The notes: generated from the sequence alone by a model not told the origin. A stretch of DNA of 64,000 nucleotides from Paenibacillus sp. FSL R7-0337 (GCF_037969875.1 NZ_CP150218.1:2790001-2854000); one strand, 5' to 3'; positions 40,957 through 50,850 are shown, counted from the stretch's first letter. Numbers and translations: made by a program.

Positions 40957-41105
40957 ATAGCTATAGGTTCTGATCTAGGATGGGCGAATGAACTCGCCCT
41001 TAACTTAGCAGTAGGGTAAAGCGGAAACGGATGCGCCCGCTAACTAGCTAAGAATCCCACCCTTTTAAGGGTGTGGAGGTTCAAATTATTCTATGAAAAC
41101 TGCAT
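40957..41105 (+). ncRNA. Putative omega-RNA (TnpB guide RNA) from the right end
   Basis: The noncoding stretch after tnpB contains GGGCGAATGAACTCGCCC (a stem) and ends in the right-end hairpin CCCACCC/GGGTGTGG plus AGGTTCAA. In TnpB systems the RNA scaffold covers the 3' part of tnpB and the right end, and the guide is the host DNA just outside it. The guide would begin near 41085 (ATTATTCTATG...). Boundaries are inferred from this general rule. Confidence 0.55.
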
Positions 41106-41305
41106 CAGGCTGGCCTGTGCGGACAGACTGCTTCATTCGCTGAGCAGGTTCCGGCCTATTCCTCACTTTTTCGCTCCCTCCCTCTCCTGCAAGACAATCC
41201 AATCTTTGAAATTTCCGTTCAGACAACAACTTTTTCACTTTATATCCGTAATATGTATGTGCAATAAATTGGAAGACCAAATATTTTGAAAAAGGAGATT
41301 CTATT

Positions 41306-44101
41306 GTGTCGAAACCTGTGTACGGAAAACAAGCAGCTTCGGTTCAAGCTAAGGACAAGCTTTCAGGAGCAGCTTGGACGCTTTGCGCTGCGTTCCTGCT
41401 GTTTTTTGGCTGGGCCGCTTTTCAAATCGGATTGTTCAACGGAATGACGGCGGAGTTCGAGAAGCCCATTTATGTTGCCGCATTATTAAGCTGTCTGCTC
41501 CTGCTGGCCGCTGCCGTCCTCTATTTCAGAACCTTCCGGCTTGAGGGACAGCGTGACCTGCTCACCCTAGCGGCTCTACTGCTTCCCTTAACCTATGCGC
41601 TGTCGTTATTCGGCGCTGCTTCCCGGTATATGGCGATGAACATGCTGTTCACCCAGTTCACCTATGCCGCAGTCTTCATCGTCAGCATCCTTCTGCTCCG
41701 GCAAAAGCGGCTGAATTCCGTCATCCAGCATGGAGTGCTTGCCCTCGCTTACCTGATCGTCGGCTTTGGACTGCTCAACTGGCTCGGAAGCTGGAAGCTG
41801 GCCGGCAGCCTGGTGGGCTGGTTCTCAAAGACTGTAATTAACGGCCAGTATAATGCTGCCGTCATGACCGACTCGAACGGCCTGCGCCTGACCTCTATTT
41901 TTCAGTATGCCAATACATATGCAGCCTTCCTGATGGCTTTTCTGTTCGTGGCCGTATTCGCGCTGATCCGCTCCCGGAAGCGGGCCGGACAGCTGCTGCA
42001 CGGCTTCATGCTGGTGCCAATCATCGTCTCGCTGCTGCTTACCTTATCCCGTGGCGGACTGGTGCTGCTGCCGGTGGTCTTCATCCTCCTGCTGCTCTTC
42101 CTGAAGCCTGTGCAGCAGATTCTGTGGATTGTCCATCTCGCCATTGCCGGCCTATTCTCTCTGCTGATTACCAGCCCGGTCACGAGACTTGGCCTGGAGC
42201 TGAATGCGGAGTTCAACTCCTCTGCTGCCCTTAAGGGCTGGGGGTACCTGCTGGGAGCATCCGCTTGTGCGGCTGTGCTCTGCCTGGTGGTCCAGCGTTA
42301 CCTGGCGCCTTGGCTGAGCCGCAAGCTCGGCGGACTGGAAGTCCGCCGGATGAGCGGATTATGGATTCCTGCCGTGTCGGTGGCTGGCGTCGCGATCATC
42401 GCCTTCCTGTTCATTGGCACCAGTGCGCGTAATATTCTCCCGGCGAATATCGGAACACGGCTGGAGAATATCAACTTCAGGCAGCACAGTGTCCTGGAGC
42501 GTTTTACCTTTTACAAGGATGCCCTGAAGGTCGTCAAGGATTATCCGGTACTGGGCGCGGGCGGCGGCGGCTGGGCCACACTCTATGAGCATTATCAGAA
42601 CAACCCTTATCTGAGCCGCCAGGTGCATAACTTCTTCCTGCAATATCTGATTGAAGTGGGCATTGTAGGCTTCCTGGTGTTCATGGGCTTCATCCTGTTT
42701 ATCTTCTACAAATTCAGCAGGGAGTACCTGAAACGGGAGACCGATGACTATAACAACGGATTCTTCTATCTAATTATCGCCTTGTCCATTCTGGTGCACA
42801 GCCTGCTGGATTTCAACCTCAGTTTTGCATTCATGGGTATGCTCGTATTCCTCGCTCTGGGGGGAATGGCTGTGGCCATGGAGAGCAAGCCGCTCCGTCT
42901 TCAGTGGAACAAGCTGTGGATCAGAGCAGGCTATTTCGCAGTACTCGGAATCGGCACGGGCTATTTGCTCTTCCTGTCACTAAATTACATTCGTTCAAGC
43001 AGTGAAGCTAATGCAGCCAAGAAGCTGATCCAAGTAAGCCAGTCCTATGAGGAGATCAAGGCTCCTTTGATAAAAGCACTCCACATCCGCCCATACCTCA
43101 CGGAATCGGCTATATACCTGTCCATGCTGGACCAGAAAGTGTATGAGCAGACGAAGAACGAGCAGTTCCTGGACGAGGCCTATGCGGTATTGACCCGTGC
43201 GCTGAAGAATGAGCCGTCTAACAAAGAGCTGCTGACCCAGCTCGCAAGCTACTATGACCTGAAAGGCGAGAGTGATGCGGCCTATCATGTCTATTTGGAC
43301 AACGCAGACAAGTTCATGTGGGATATTAACTGGTATGCCGGTCTGATCAGCCGGGCCTCCCTCCTTGGACTGCAAGCTTACTCCAAGCAGGATGAAGCCG
43401 GACAACAGACGTATTTCGCTTCCGCACTCTCCGCCTACACACATGTAACGGACGGTATTGCGCATCTGAAGAGTCTTCCTCCAGAGCAGTTTCAGGGCCG
43501 AGAATTCTTCGTCACGCCTGCGATTGGCCTGAACGTAGGGAGAGTACACCTCCTGTCGGGGGACAAGGATGCGGCTGACGCGGCTGTGAAGCAGGGCTTC
43601 GTGAACGGATACGAGGATCTGACAGACAGCGGAAGCCTGTGGACGACCGCCTGGTACAGCGGAGTCATTGCCCGGTCCCAGGAGCTGGGTGCCGCAGCCC
43701 TGAAGCGGTCGCAGGAAGCTGCGACTGAGGGCAAGCTGGAGATCAAGGACCAGGAGACGCTTAACAAGCAGCGGTATTTCAAAACCGGCTTGGATGCTTA
43801 TACCTACGCCGTCGCAGACCGGGATGCACAGCAGCAGGGAGTCACAGTGACACCGGAACTGCTGCTGAACACCGGGAAGATCCAATACATGTCGCAGGAC
43901 ATGCAGGCCGCAGAAGCCACACTGAAGCAAGGCCTCAGTGAAGATTACAACAACCCTGTTAACCGGGAGGTTGCCCGCTGGCTTCTGGCCGTTCAGCAAC
44001 GGATGCAGAGCGCCCAGGATCAGGCGGTCTATCAGAAGCTGATCACCGCTGATCCCGAAGAAGCGGTAAGAATCAATGAGATAGCGGGTATGCTGCTGTA
44101 A
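41306..44101 (+). CDS. O-antigen ligase/Wzy-like membrane protein with C-terminal TPR region
   Basis: A 931-residue protein starting at GTG with AAGGAG 8 bases ahead. Residues about 20-570 hold some 13 membrane helices. The Wzy_C/WaaL-type signature is the large external loop between helices, with SRGGLVLLPVVF before it and the conserved stretch YPVLGAGGGGWATLYEHYQN and YLSRQVHNFFLQYLIEVG, including the His expected in this family. Residues about 580-931 are soluble and built of TPR-like helices (KEPSNKELL-type repeats, YLSMLDQKVYEQTK, TGLDAYTYAV). Such proteins join or polymerise undecaprenyl-linked sugar chains, or attach glycans to proteins. No glycosyltransferase genes are nearby; it stands alone, with the huge pectate lyase gene following. 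Confidence 0.8.
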   Translation: MSKPVYGKQAASVQAKDKLSGAAWTLCAAFLLFFGWAAFQIGLFNGMTAEFEKPIYVAALLSCLLLLAAAVLYFRTFRLEGQRDLLTLAALLLPLTYALSLFGAASRYMAMNMLFTQFTYAAVFIVSILLLRQKRLNSVIQHGVLALAYLIVGFGLLNWLGSWKLAGSLVGWFSKTVINGQYNAAVMTDSNGLRLTSIFQYANTYAAFLMAFLFVAVFALIRSRKRAGQLLHGFMLVPIIVSLLLTLSRGGLVLLPVVFILLLLFLKPVQQILWIVHLAIAGLFSLLITSPVTRLGLELNAEFNSSAALKGWGYLLGASACAAVLCLVVQRYLAPWLSRKLGGLEVRRMSGLWIPAVSVAGVAIIAFLFIGTSARNILPANIGTRLENINFRQHSVLERFTFYKDALKVVKDYPVLGAGGGGWATLYEHYQNNPYLSRQVHNFFLQYLIEVGIVGFLVFMGFILFIFYKFSREYLKRETDDYNNGFFYLIIALSILVHSLLDFNLSFAFMGMLVFLALGGMAVAMESKPLRLQWNKLWIRAGYFAVLGIGTGYLLFLSLNYIRSSSEANAAKKLIQVSQSYEEIKAPLIKALHIRPYLTESAIYLSMLDQKVYEQTKNEQFLDEAYAVLTRALKNEPSNKELLTQLASYYDLKGESDAAYHVYLDNADKFMWDINWYAGLISRASLLGLQAYSKQDEAGQQTYFASALSAYTHVTDGIAHLKSLPPEQFQGREFFVTPAIGLNVGRVHLLSGDKDAADAAVKQGFVNGYEDLTDSGSLWTTAWYSGVIARSQELGAAALKRSQEAATEGKLEIKDQETLNKQRYFKTGLDAYTYAVADRDAQQQGVTVTPELLLNTGKIQYMSQDMQAAEATLKQGLSEDYNNPVNREVARWLLAVQQRMQSAQDQAVYQKLITADPEEAVRINEIAGMLL

Positions 44102-44130
44102 CCGCACAGTATCACTTATCCCTCAAATAA

Positions 44131-44170
44131 CAGCAAAGAGCGCCTGCCTGCGGCAGTGCGCTCTTTGCTG
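44131..44170 (+). terminator. Terminator of the Wzy-like gene
   Basis: CAGCAAAGAGCGC and GCGCTCTTTGCTG form a perfect 13-bp stem about 30 bases after the stop codon. The following 190 bases up to the pectate lyase gene show no other gene. Confidence 0.8.
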
Positions 44171-44363
44171 TGTGGGGCCGTGCCGCCGTCATCCATGTAT
44201 AAACCAAGTGTCATTAACTCATATCCTCGCTCATCCGTCCAATATATGGAAGGTTGTGAAGGATTGATTATAGCTGTACTTTTCATGGGCAACGTATACT
44301 TTCAGTGATCAGACTTAAGATTTGATCCAAATCGGTCCCATATAAGGAGAGGTTGTAATCATT

Positions 44364-47300
44364 GTGAAGAAACTACAACGCTTGTTATCCCTGTTCGTAA
44401 TCGTTCTGCTACTATTCTCATCCATTCCTATATCCTTATCTGCAGAAGCAGCAGGGACTTCCGGACAAGCAGCTCCGGGTCCTTGGGCCTTCAGCGCGTT
44501 CGGAGGTAATACATCCCCGGGCAAGAACCCCGAGCCTGCCATAGAGAATCCTTCCACCGTAACGCTGACTACTTATGGCGGCAAAATTTCAGGCACCGAT
44601 GAGGGGCTCTCTTTTTATTACCGGGAGCTTCCGGCCAGCGCGAACTTTGAGCTCAGCGCCAGGGCTACAGTTATTGCCTTTAACAGCAATTCCGGCGTCA
44701 ATGCGCCTAATCAGAAATCCTTTGGCCTTATGTTAAGGGATTCGGTTAATCCTCATGGAAGTTCAAGCACCACCACCTCCAATTATGCTGCGGCCGGTGC
44801 ATTAGATTTGGTGATGAAGGGTTTTTATAAAAAAACGGCGCAAGTGAAGCTGAATCCGTTCGCCGGGCTGAGCGCCCCTGCTGCGGGCGAAGTCTACGAT
44901 CTCAGCCTCCGGAAATCGGGCGATACCTATCTGCTGAGTGTTAACGGCCAGACCGAAATCGTAACCTTGGAGGATACTTTTACGGATACGGTCTTTGCCG
45001 GAATTTATGTCTCCCGGGATGCAACCGTAACCTTCAGTGAGCTGGACCTTCAGATCGAGACCAAACGTGTAACAAGCTTGTCTGCAGACACGGGCGGGAT
45101 GACGAAGAGCTCTTATCTGGTGGGTGAACCACTGGATCTGACCGGGCTTATCGTGAAGGCTGTATTCTCCGATCACAGTGAGGCCACTCTGTCTTCTGAG
45201 GAGTACATTGTAACCGGGTTTGACAGCAGCACAGCCGGGGAGAATCGAATCCAGATTAACTATAACGGTGCCTCTGTTAATATTCCGCTGCAAATCATCC
45301 CGCTGACCGTCAGCTCATTATCCGTCAAATACGAGCCTGTCAAAACCGTCTATTATCCTGGCGATTCCTTTGATCCACAAGGACTTATTCTTGCTGCCCA
45401 TTATAATAACGGCTACCTGATCAAGGAACTGGCTGATGATCTGTACACCCTCTCCATTAACGGCCATCCTGTAACAGACCAGCTTCCGTATACTTTTGCT
45501 GAGCCGGGCTTCTATAATCTATTGATCGCTTCCACAGAGACCCCGTCTGTCACCACAGCATTGAAGCTTGAGGTTATTGATGCTACCCTGTCCGAATTAG
45601 AAATAAGACATGAGCCTAAGCAGACTGTCTATTACATCGGTGATACCCTTCAGCTGGAGGGACTCTCCCTCTACGCCCATTATTCTGAACATTCCCAGGT
45701 CAGGCTGGCCAAGGACGAATATCACGTCTCTCCCCTAGACACCCTGAACCCAGGAGACAAGGAGATCAAGGTAACCTACAAGGAATTAACGGCAAGCTTC
45801 ACGGTTAAAGTCCGAATAAAAGAGCTGACCGGCATCAAGGTAACCGGCTATCCCAGAGCCACCTTTTTTGTAGACGAACCCTTTGACAGCAGTGGTCTGG
45901 TCGTATCGAAGGTATATGACAACGCTGACCGGGAGGTGCTAAGCAGCTTCACGCTGGACAGCTCTAAATTCGATAACCGGCTCGCAGGAGTGTATCCGGT
46001 TAAGATTATCCCCGATGATTCATCCATACAGCCAATTACTTATCCTGTCACGGTAAAAGAAAAGACCTCGCCCGTCTGGCATAGTATCACCTTCGGCCAG
46101 TCTACGTCTGCTGCGAATAACAAAGTCGTCGCTCAGGACGACGGAACGCTCCGGGTGATCGCCTTGGAAGGCGGCGGTAAGGTCACAGAAGACCACGATG
46201 GCATAACGTTCTACTACACAGAGCTTAATGCCCTGGAAGATAACTTCGTGCTATCAGCGGATATTGAGGTGCTGAACTTTGCCAAAACCCCCTATGACGG
46301 GCAAGAATCCTTCGGGATCATGGCGCGGGATGCAATCGGGACACCCGGAACTTCGAGTGTATTCGCATCGAATATCGCTGCCATCGGCGGCTACAGCGGC
46401 GGGACAAGAAGCGCTCTGGGTACCCAGCTGTTTGTCCGTTCCGGTATCGAGAAGCCGGATGGAACCGGAAGCGAAGGCATTAAGACAATTATGCTCAAAA
46501 ATGAGCGGCCTGCACCCGGCAACACGGCCCCTGCTGCACCATACCGCTTAACGTTGTCCAAGACGAACAGCGGCTTCACAGGCCGGATCAATTCGGAGCA
46601 GGAGGCTATCCATTTCGAGCCGGATATTCTTAGCGTACAGGATTCCACGATGTATGTCGGCTTCTATGCGGCCCGTCTGGCTACGATAGATATCCGCAAT
46701 ATCCAGTTGACAGTGACAAGCGCTGCTACTGATGCGCCTAAGGTGGAGCCACCCGCGGCTCCTGTAACACCAGATTTGAGCATACTGTCCCGAAGCAAAG
46801 CATCTACACCCGAATATGAAGTGATTGTCCGCCCTAACGTGAACGGAACCGTAACGGTGAAGCAGGGCTCCAGGATTATCGCACAGGATGTAGCGGCAAC
46901 AGCCGATAAGCGTCTGGCGGTTCCTGCGGTACTCAGCGGACATGGGGATACGAACTTCAGTGTTGTTTTTTGGCCGGAGGATACCCAGTACTTGACCGCT
47001 TACGATACAATTATCCGCAACTTCACTGTTAATATGAACAGCTATGGCAACGGGGAAGACATCTATGTATCGCCTGCCGGAACAAGTGCCGGGGACGGGA
47101 CAATGGCTCTCCCGCTGGATCTTGATACCGCGATTGATTATGTGAAGCCGGGACAGCATATCATTATGATTGACGGGCATTACGTGCGGAAATCACCGCT
47201 GGTCATTCAGAAGTATAACAATGGTACCGAAGCTGCCAGAAAGGTTCTGGAAGCGGCACCCGGTGCAAGGCCCATTATCGATTTTGACAAAAAAACAGAA

Positions 47301-49502
47301 GGGGTGCTGCTTAGTGGGGACTACTGGCATGTGAAGGGGTTAGATTTCACCCGCTCGGCTGCCAATACTAAGGGATTCACGGTTGGCGGTAACCATAATA
47401 TCGTTGAGAATAGCCGCTTCTATGCTAACGGCGACACCGGCCTGCAAATCAGCCGCACCGACGGAACCGCACAAGACCTGGCGGAATGGCCGTCCTACAA
47501 TTTAATTCTGAACAGCACCTCCTTCGATAACCGCGATCCGTCTGACAATAACGCAGATGGCTTTGCGGCCAAGCTAACCTCCGGCACCGGGAATATTTTC
47601 AGAGGATGCCTGGCGCATAATAATATTGACGATGGCTGGGATCTGTACACCAAAGCAGGCTCGGGTGCCATCGGTCCGGTACTCATCGAGAACAGCGCCG
47701 CCTTCAACAACGGGTATTTAACGGACGGAACCGTTGGGGCCGGTGATAAAAACGGATTCAAGCTCGGCGGAGAAGGCATTCATGTCGCGCATATCATCCG
47801 TAATTCGGTCGCCTTCGGCAACGGTGCCTACGGGTTCACCAGCAACAGTAATCCTGGAGTCATTGCGGTCAACAATATCGGCTATAACAACACCCGCGGC
47901 AACCTGAGCTTCACCACATATGGTCAGATTACTCCAGACTTCAAGATTGACGGCTTTGTATCCTACCAGTCGGGCAGCATCGGCAAGGATCAATATCCGG
48001 CTTCCTTAGCTGCAGAGAATAACTTCTTGTACAATGGTACCGCATCCGTCAACAAGTCAGGCAAGCAGCTGACCGATGCCAACTTCGTAAGTCTGCAGCC
48101 GGTGACCTCTTATCTGCGGGATGCAGAGGGGAATATCATTTGGGGGGGATTTCTGAAGTTTATTCCTTTTGAGATTCAAGTACAGGAGCCAGAGCCGGGG
48201 ACCCAGCCGTCACCAAGTCCTTCCGCTGCACCTGTTCCTTCTGCCACACCCAGTCCAACATCTGCACCTAATACTAGCAGCTCTGGCACTGGATCAGCCG
48301 ACTACGACTCTATTCCGGCGGTTCTCTTGCTGGACGGCAGCGTAAGCATTGAGTTACCCGTAAGTCTGACCACAGGAAAAGCAGTAGCCCGGTTAAGCGA
48401 ATCCGCTCTGCACCGAATAGTTCCAGTAGCCAAAGCCGATTCCACAGGTACCAAGACCTTGCGGATTCAACTCACTGCTGATACGGCACAGGATATGAAG
48501 GAAGTCGAGTTAAGCCTCCCTGCTGTGGCATTTCGTTCAGGAGACGCTCCCCTCAAGCTTGAGATCCGTTCTTCCTTAGCGACCATTGGATTACTTGACA
48601 GTATCTTCGCAGCGGAGGCGCTTGACGGCGTAAAGACCATTACTTTATCGCTAAGAAGCATGACTCCCGGCGGGAAGCTGCAAGCCAAGCTGGGAGACAG
48701 CCCGCTTATCGGTTACGGGCTTCAACTGGATGGAGCAGCACTGCAGCCTGACCGTCTTCAATCGGCTATAGAGATCGGAATCCCCCATCCGCCCGCTGTT
48801 CCTGCAGCGGATAATGCCTATATTGTTGTATGGGGTATCCAAGAACAGGGAATCATCCAGCCAGTGATACACGGGAAGTACAACGCAGATACGCGGCAGG
48901 CCATTTTCTCAACAACACAAGCCTCTGGCCAGTATGCAGCGGTCTATCATCATAAGACCTTCCAGGATATCAACTCATTCCACTGGGCCAAGTCCGCAGT
49001 TGAAGTGCTTGCGTCCAATGGGGTTATTCAAGGCATCTCAGCAGCCGAGTTCAGACCGGAGCAGTCCGTTACCCGCGCAGAATTTGCGATTCTCTTAGTC
49101 CGGGGAATGGAGCTTACAGCGTCAGAGGGGCCGGGCTTCACGGATGTGTCACCGGGGAATTATTATTACAAGGAACTTATGACTGCCCAGAAGCTCGGCA
49201 TCATTACAGGCCTGCCGGGAGGTCTATTCCAGCCGGATGTACCGGTATCCAGGCAAGAAATGTTCGTTATGACAGCTAGAGCATTGCGGGCAGTAGAGCG
49301 CATGAATCCAGGGGAGAATACTTCTTCTGTATTAAAAGGTTTTACCGATCACCAGCAAATTGCAAGCTATGCGGCAGATGATATCGCCGCCCTGACCGCC
49401 GCCGGTCTCGTTAAGGGAGATGCACAAGAGCAGCTCATGCCCGCTGCCTCCTCGACACGTGCCGAAGCAGCTATGCTGATCTATCGGATGCTTGAACTAT
49501 AG
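44364..49502 (+). CDS. Cell-surface PL9 pectate lyase-like protein with Big_3 and SLH repeats
   Basis: A 1712-residue exported protein beginning at GTG. Signal peptide residues 1-29 (LSLFVIVLLLFSSIPISLSA). Then: a lectin-like domain (about 32-235); four Ig-like Big_3 domains (about 237-567, each with 'YxxGDxxxxxGLxxxAxY'); a second copy of the lectin-like domain (about 570-795); a short linker domain; a right-handed beta-helix of the PL9 type (about 897-1265) with Ca2+/catalytic segments NNADGFAAKL, NIDDGWDLYTKAG and GDKNGFKLGGEG; a Pro/Ser/Thr linker (about 1275-1320); a beta-rich domain; and three SLH repeats (about 1535-1712) for binding pyruvylated wall polymer. It would cleave pectate while fixed to the S-layer; the substrate is from family resemblance. 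Confidence 0.85.
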   Translation: MKKLQRLLSLFVIVLLLFSSIPISLSAEAAGTSGQAAPGPWAFSAFGGNTSPGKNPEPAIENPSTVTLTTYGGKISGTDEGLSFYYRELPASANFELSARATVIAFNSNSGVNAPNQKSFGLMLRDSVNPHGSSSTTTSNYAAAGALDLVMKGFYKKTAQVKLNPFAGLSAPAAGEVYDLSLRKSGDTYLLSVNGQTEIVTLEDTFTDTVFAGIYVSRDATVTFSELDLQIETKRVTSLSADTGGMTKSSYLVGEPLDLTGLIVKAVFSDHSEATLSSEEYIVTGFDSSTAGENRIQINYNGASVNIPLQIIPLTVSSLSVKYEPVKTVYYPGDSFDPQGLILAAHYNNGYLIKELADDLYTLSINGHPVTDQLPYTFAEPGFYNLLIASTETPSVTTALKLEVIDATLSELEIRHEPKQTVYYIGDTLQLEGLSLYAHYSEHSQVRLAKDEYHVSPLDTLNPGDKEIKVTYKELTASFTVKVRIKELTGIKVTGYPRATFFVDEPFDSSGLVVSKVYDNADREVLSSFTLDSSKFDNRLAGVYPVKIIPDDSSIQPITYPVTVKEKTSPVWHSITFGQSTSAANNKVVAQDDGTLRVIALEGGGKVTEDHDGITFYYTELNALEDNFVLSADIEVLNFAKTPYDGQESFGIMARDAIGTPGTSSVFASNIAAIGGYSGGTRSALGTQLFVRSGIEKPDGTGSEGIKTIMLKNERPAPGNTAPAAPYRLTLSKTNSGFTGRINSEQEAIHFEPDILSVQDSTMYVGFYAARLATIDIRNIQLTVTSAATDAPKVEPPAAPVTPDLSILSRSKASTPEYEVIVRPNVNGTVTVKQGSRIIAQDVAATADKRLAVPAVLSGHGDTNFSVVFWPEDTQYLTAYDTIIRNFTVNMNSYGNGEDIYVSPAGTSAGDGTMALPLDLDTAIDYVKPGQHIIMIDGHYVRKSPLVIQKYNNGTEAARKVLEAAPGARPIIDFDKKTEGVLLSGDYWHVKGLDFTRSAANTKGFTVGGNHNIVENSRFYANGDTGLQISRTDGTAQDLAEWPSYNLILNSTSFDNRDPSDNNADGFAAKLTSGTGNIFRGCLAHNNIDDGWDLYTKAGSGAIGPVLIENSAAFNNGYLTDGTVGAGDKNGFKLGGEGIHVAHIIRNSVAFGNGAYGFTSNSNPGVIAVNNIGYNNTRGNLSFTTYGQITPDFKIDGFVSYQSGSIGKDQYPASLAAENNFLYNGTASVNKSGKQLTDANFVSLQPVTSYLRDAEGNIIWGGFLKFIPFEIQVQEPEPGTQPSPSPSAAPVPSATPSPTSAPNTSSSGTGSADYDSIPAVLLLDGSVSIELPVSLTTGKAVARLSESALHRIVPVAKADSTGTKTLRIQLTADTAQDMKEVELSLPAVAFRSGDAPLKLEIRSSLATIGLLDSIFAAEALDGVKTITLSLRSMTPGGKLQAKLGDSPLIGYGLQLDGAALQPDRLQSAIEIGIPHPPAVPAADNAYIVVWGIQEQGIIQPVIHGKYNADTRQAIFSTTQASGQYAAVYHHKTFQDINSFHWAKSAVEVLASNGVIQGISAAEFRPEQSVTRAEFAILLVRGMELTASEGPGFTDVSPGNYYYKELMTAQKLGIITGLPGGLFQPDVPVSRQEMFVMTARALRAVERMNPGENTSSVLKGFTDHQQIASYAADDIAALTAAGLVKGDAQEQLMPAASSTRAEAAMLIYRMLEL

Positions 49503-49559
49503 TTCAGGGCTGAATAAATTCAGCCTCTTACGCTTGAAGCGGGCTGAGAGAGGGAATTG

Positions 49560-49609
49560 AAAGAGGCTGTTCCAAGAGTCATCGTAGATGACCGAGGAAC
49601 AGCCTCTTT
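49560..49609. terminator. Bidirectional terminator after the SLH pectate lyase gene
   Basis: AAAGAGGCTGTTCC and GGAACAGCCTCTTT form a 14-bp stem with inner GTCATC/GATGAC. It lies between convergent genes (pectate lyase + and GNAT -). Confidence 0.85.
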
Positions 49610-49679
49610 GCAAAAGAACAAACATAAAACCACTCTTTGGTAACATAGAGGTGCGAACAACCACTTCAGCTGAGGCAAC

Positions 49680-50225
49680 TTATTCGCTTCCGCGATTGTT
49701 CCTATACTCATCCTCCAGAATCGAATATTGATAGGAATCCATCCACTTCTCTTTATGATACATATGTCCTCTAAGATGCCCTTCGTATGTCATGCCTAGC
49801 TTCTGCATCACACGGGCGGAGCCGATATTCCCGGGGCGGCAGGTCGCATAGATCCGGTGAAGCTCCAGCTTATGGAAGCCCCAGTCCAGCAGTGCAGCAG
49901 CAGCCTCAGTAGCATAGCCCTGTCCCCAGTACAGCCGGTTGTAGCAATAGCCGATCTCTCCCTGCCTCGTTCCGGTAATATGCAGGCCGCAGCCGCCGAT
50001 CAGCCGCCCGTTCTGCTTCAGAACCACCGCATACTCGAAGCCCTGGCGGGGCTCCTCCCGCTGCAATGTTAGCGTATGGCGGATATATTCGCGGGTATCC
50101 TCCAGTGAATTCGGCCCCCAGATCGAATGTGTCACTACTGCGGGATCAGATGCATACTCATGCACCTGCTCTACATCCTCTGGAGTGAACTCTCTGATCA
50201 CCAGCCTTGCTGTTTCAAATTCCAT
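49680..50225 (-). CDS. RimJ/RimL-type GNAT acetyltransferase
   Basis: A 181-residue acetyltransferase. It begins MEFETARLVIREFTPEDVEQ, the usual RimJ/L N terminus. Motif A is IGYCYNRLYWGQGYATEAAA, and motif B is LHRIYATCRPGNIGSARVMQ followed by KLGMTYEGHLRGHMYHKEKW. Close relatives acetylate ribosomal protein N termini or antibiotics and other amines; the acceptor is unknown. AAGGAGG is about 10 bases ahead of the ATG. The DinB-family gene ends 24 bases upstream on the same strand, so the two are likely co-transcribed. Confidence 0.85.
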   Translation of the reverse strand: MEFETARLVIREFTPEDVEQVHEYASDPAVVTHSIWGPNSLEDTREYIRHTLTLQREEPRQGFEYAVVLKQNGRLIGGCGLHITGTRQGEIGYCYNRLYWGQGYATEAAAALLDWGFHKLELHRIYATCRPGNIGSARVMQKLGMTYEGHLRGHMYHKEKWMDSYQYSILEDEYRNNRGSE

Positions 50226-50248
50226 ATCTCTGCGGCCTCCTTACTCTT

Positions 50249-50728
50249 TTATTTGTCAAACAACCCTCTGCCAATCAAATTAGCCGTAATCGGCGGCTTG
50301 CCAATCTCCCGTGCCCATACCGAGAGCTGGCCGATATGATGGATCTCATGAGCGATCACGTGCCGCATCACTTCTCCGTAGGGGTGAGGCTCGCGTTCCC
50401 CTTCATCTGTAATATCAACCATGATCCGGTCTTCCAGCTCCTCCGACCACCCATAGACAAACGGAGCCAGTTCCGCATGGCAGCGGGCGGAGAAATCCTG
50501 TACCAGCTCCAGGCTGGCTACTTCCTCAAACGATGGAATTTCAATGGCTCTCTCCTGAATCCCTCCGCAGATCCAGCCGTATTCAACCGCAACAATATGA
50601 TACAACGTGGGCAGGATATAGCCTAAGCCCCCGGTGCGCTTTTTCATCAATTCGTCCCTGTCCACTCCGCTGCACCAGTTGAACCAATCCTGGCGCACTT
50701 GCCAGTTATACTCAAATAGCTTCTGCAT
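50249..50728 (-). CDS. DinB-family putative metal-dependent hydrolase
   Basis: A 159-residue four-helix-bundle protein of the DinB/YfiT superfamily. The three metal-ligand histidines are in LYHIVAVEYGW and in HVIAHEIHHIGQLS (HxxxH pattern near residues 127-135). It also has the N-terminal MQKLFEYNWQVRQDWFNWC helix common in the family. Some superfamily members are thiol-dependent (bacillithiol/mycothiol) transferases, so detoxification is a fair guess but unproved. Apparent operon with the GNAT gene. Confidence 0.8.
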   Translation of the reverse strand: MQKLFEYNWQVRQDWFNWCSGVDRDELMKKRTGGLGYILPTLYHIVAVEYGWICGGIQERAIEIPSFEEVASLELVQDFSARCHAELAPFVYGWSEELEDRIMVDITDEGEREPHPYGEVMRHVIAHEIHHIGQLSVWAREIGKPPITANLIGRGLFDK

Positions 50729-50792
50729 CCGCTGCCTCCATTCTCCATTTATTCCCTTACTTCATTCTTGTGTCACACTTTAACACAAACAA

Positions 50793-50831
50793 GACAGGCC
50801 TGCTACCGCTAATTACGGCAACCAGCCTGTC
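50793..50831 (-). terminator. Terminator of the gntR-to-VOC operon
   Basis: Read on the minus strand, GACAGGC pairs with GCCTGTC with an inner GCCG/CGGT stem, followed by TTGTTTGTG. It lies 20 bases past the VOC gene and closes the operon that begins at 57.9 kb. Confidence 0.65.
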
Positions 50832-50850
50832 CCATACGCTTGTCCTGCAT

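Larger units (their letters stand above)
39512..41084 (+). mobile_element. IS200/IS605-family element with tnpA remnant, tnpB and omega-RNA
   Basis: The left end has a subterminal hairpin, CCCACTCC-ttta-GGGATGG (about 39522-39540). The right end has CCCACCC-ttttaa-GGGTGTGG followed by AGGTTCAA (about 41056-41084). There are no terminal inverted repeats or target duplications, which fits this family. Inside are a defective tnpA and an intact tnpB. Base composition differs from neighbours (more A-rich). Exact ends are estimated. Confidence 0.75.
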
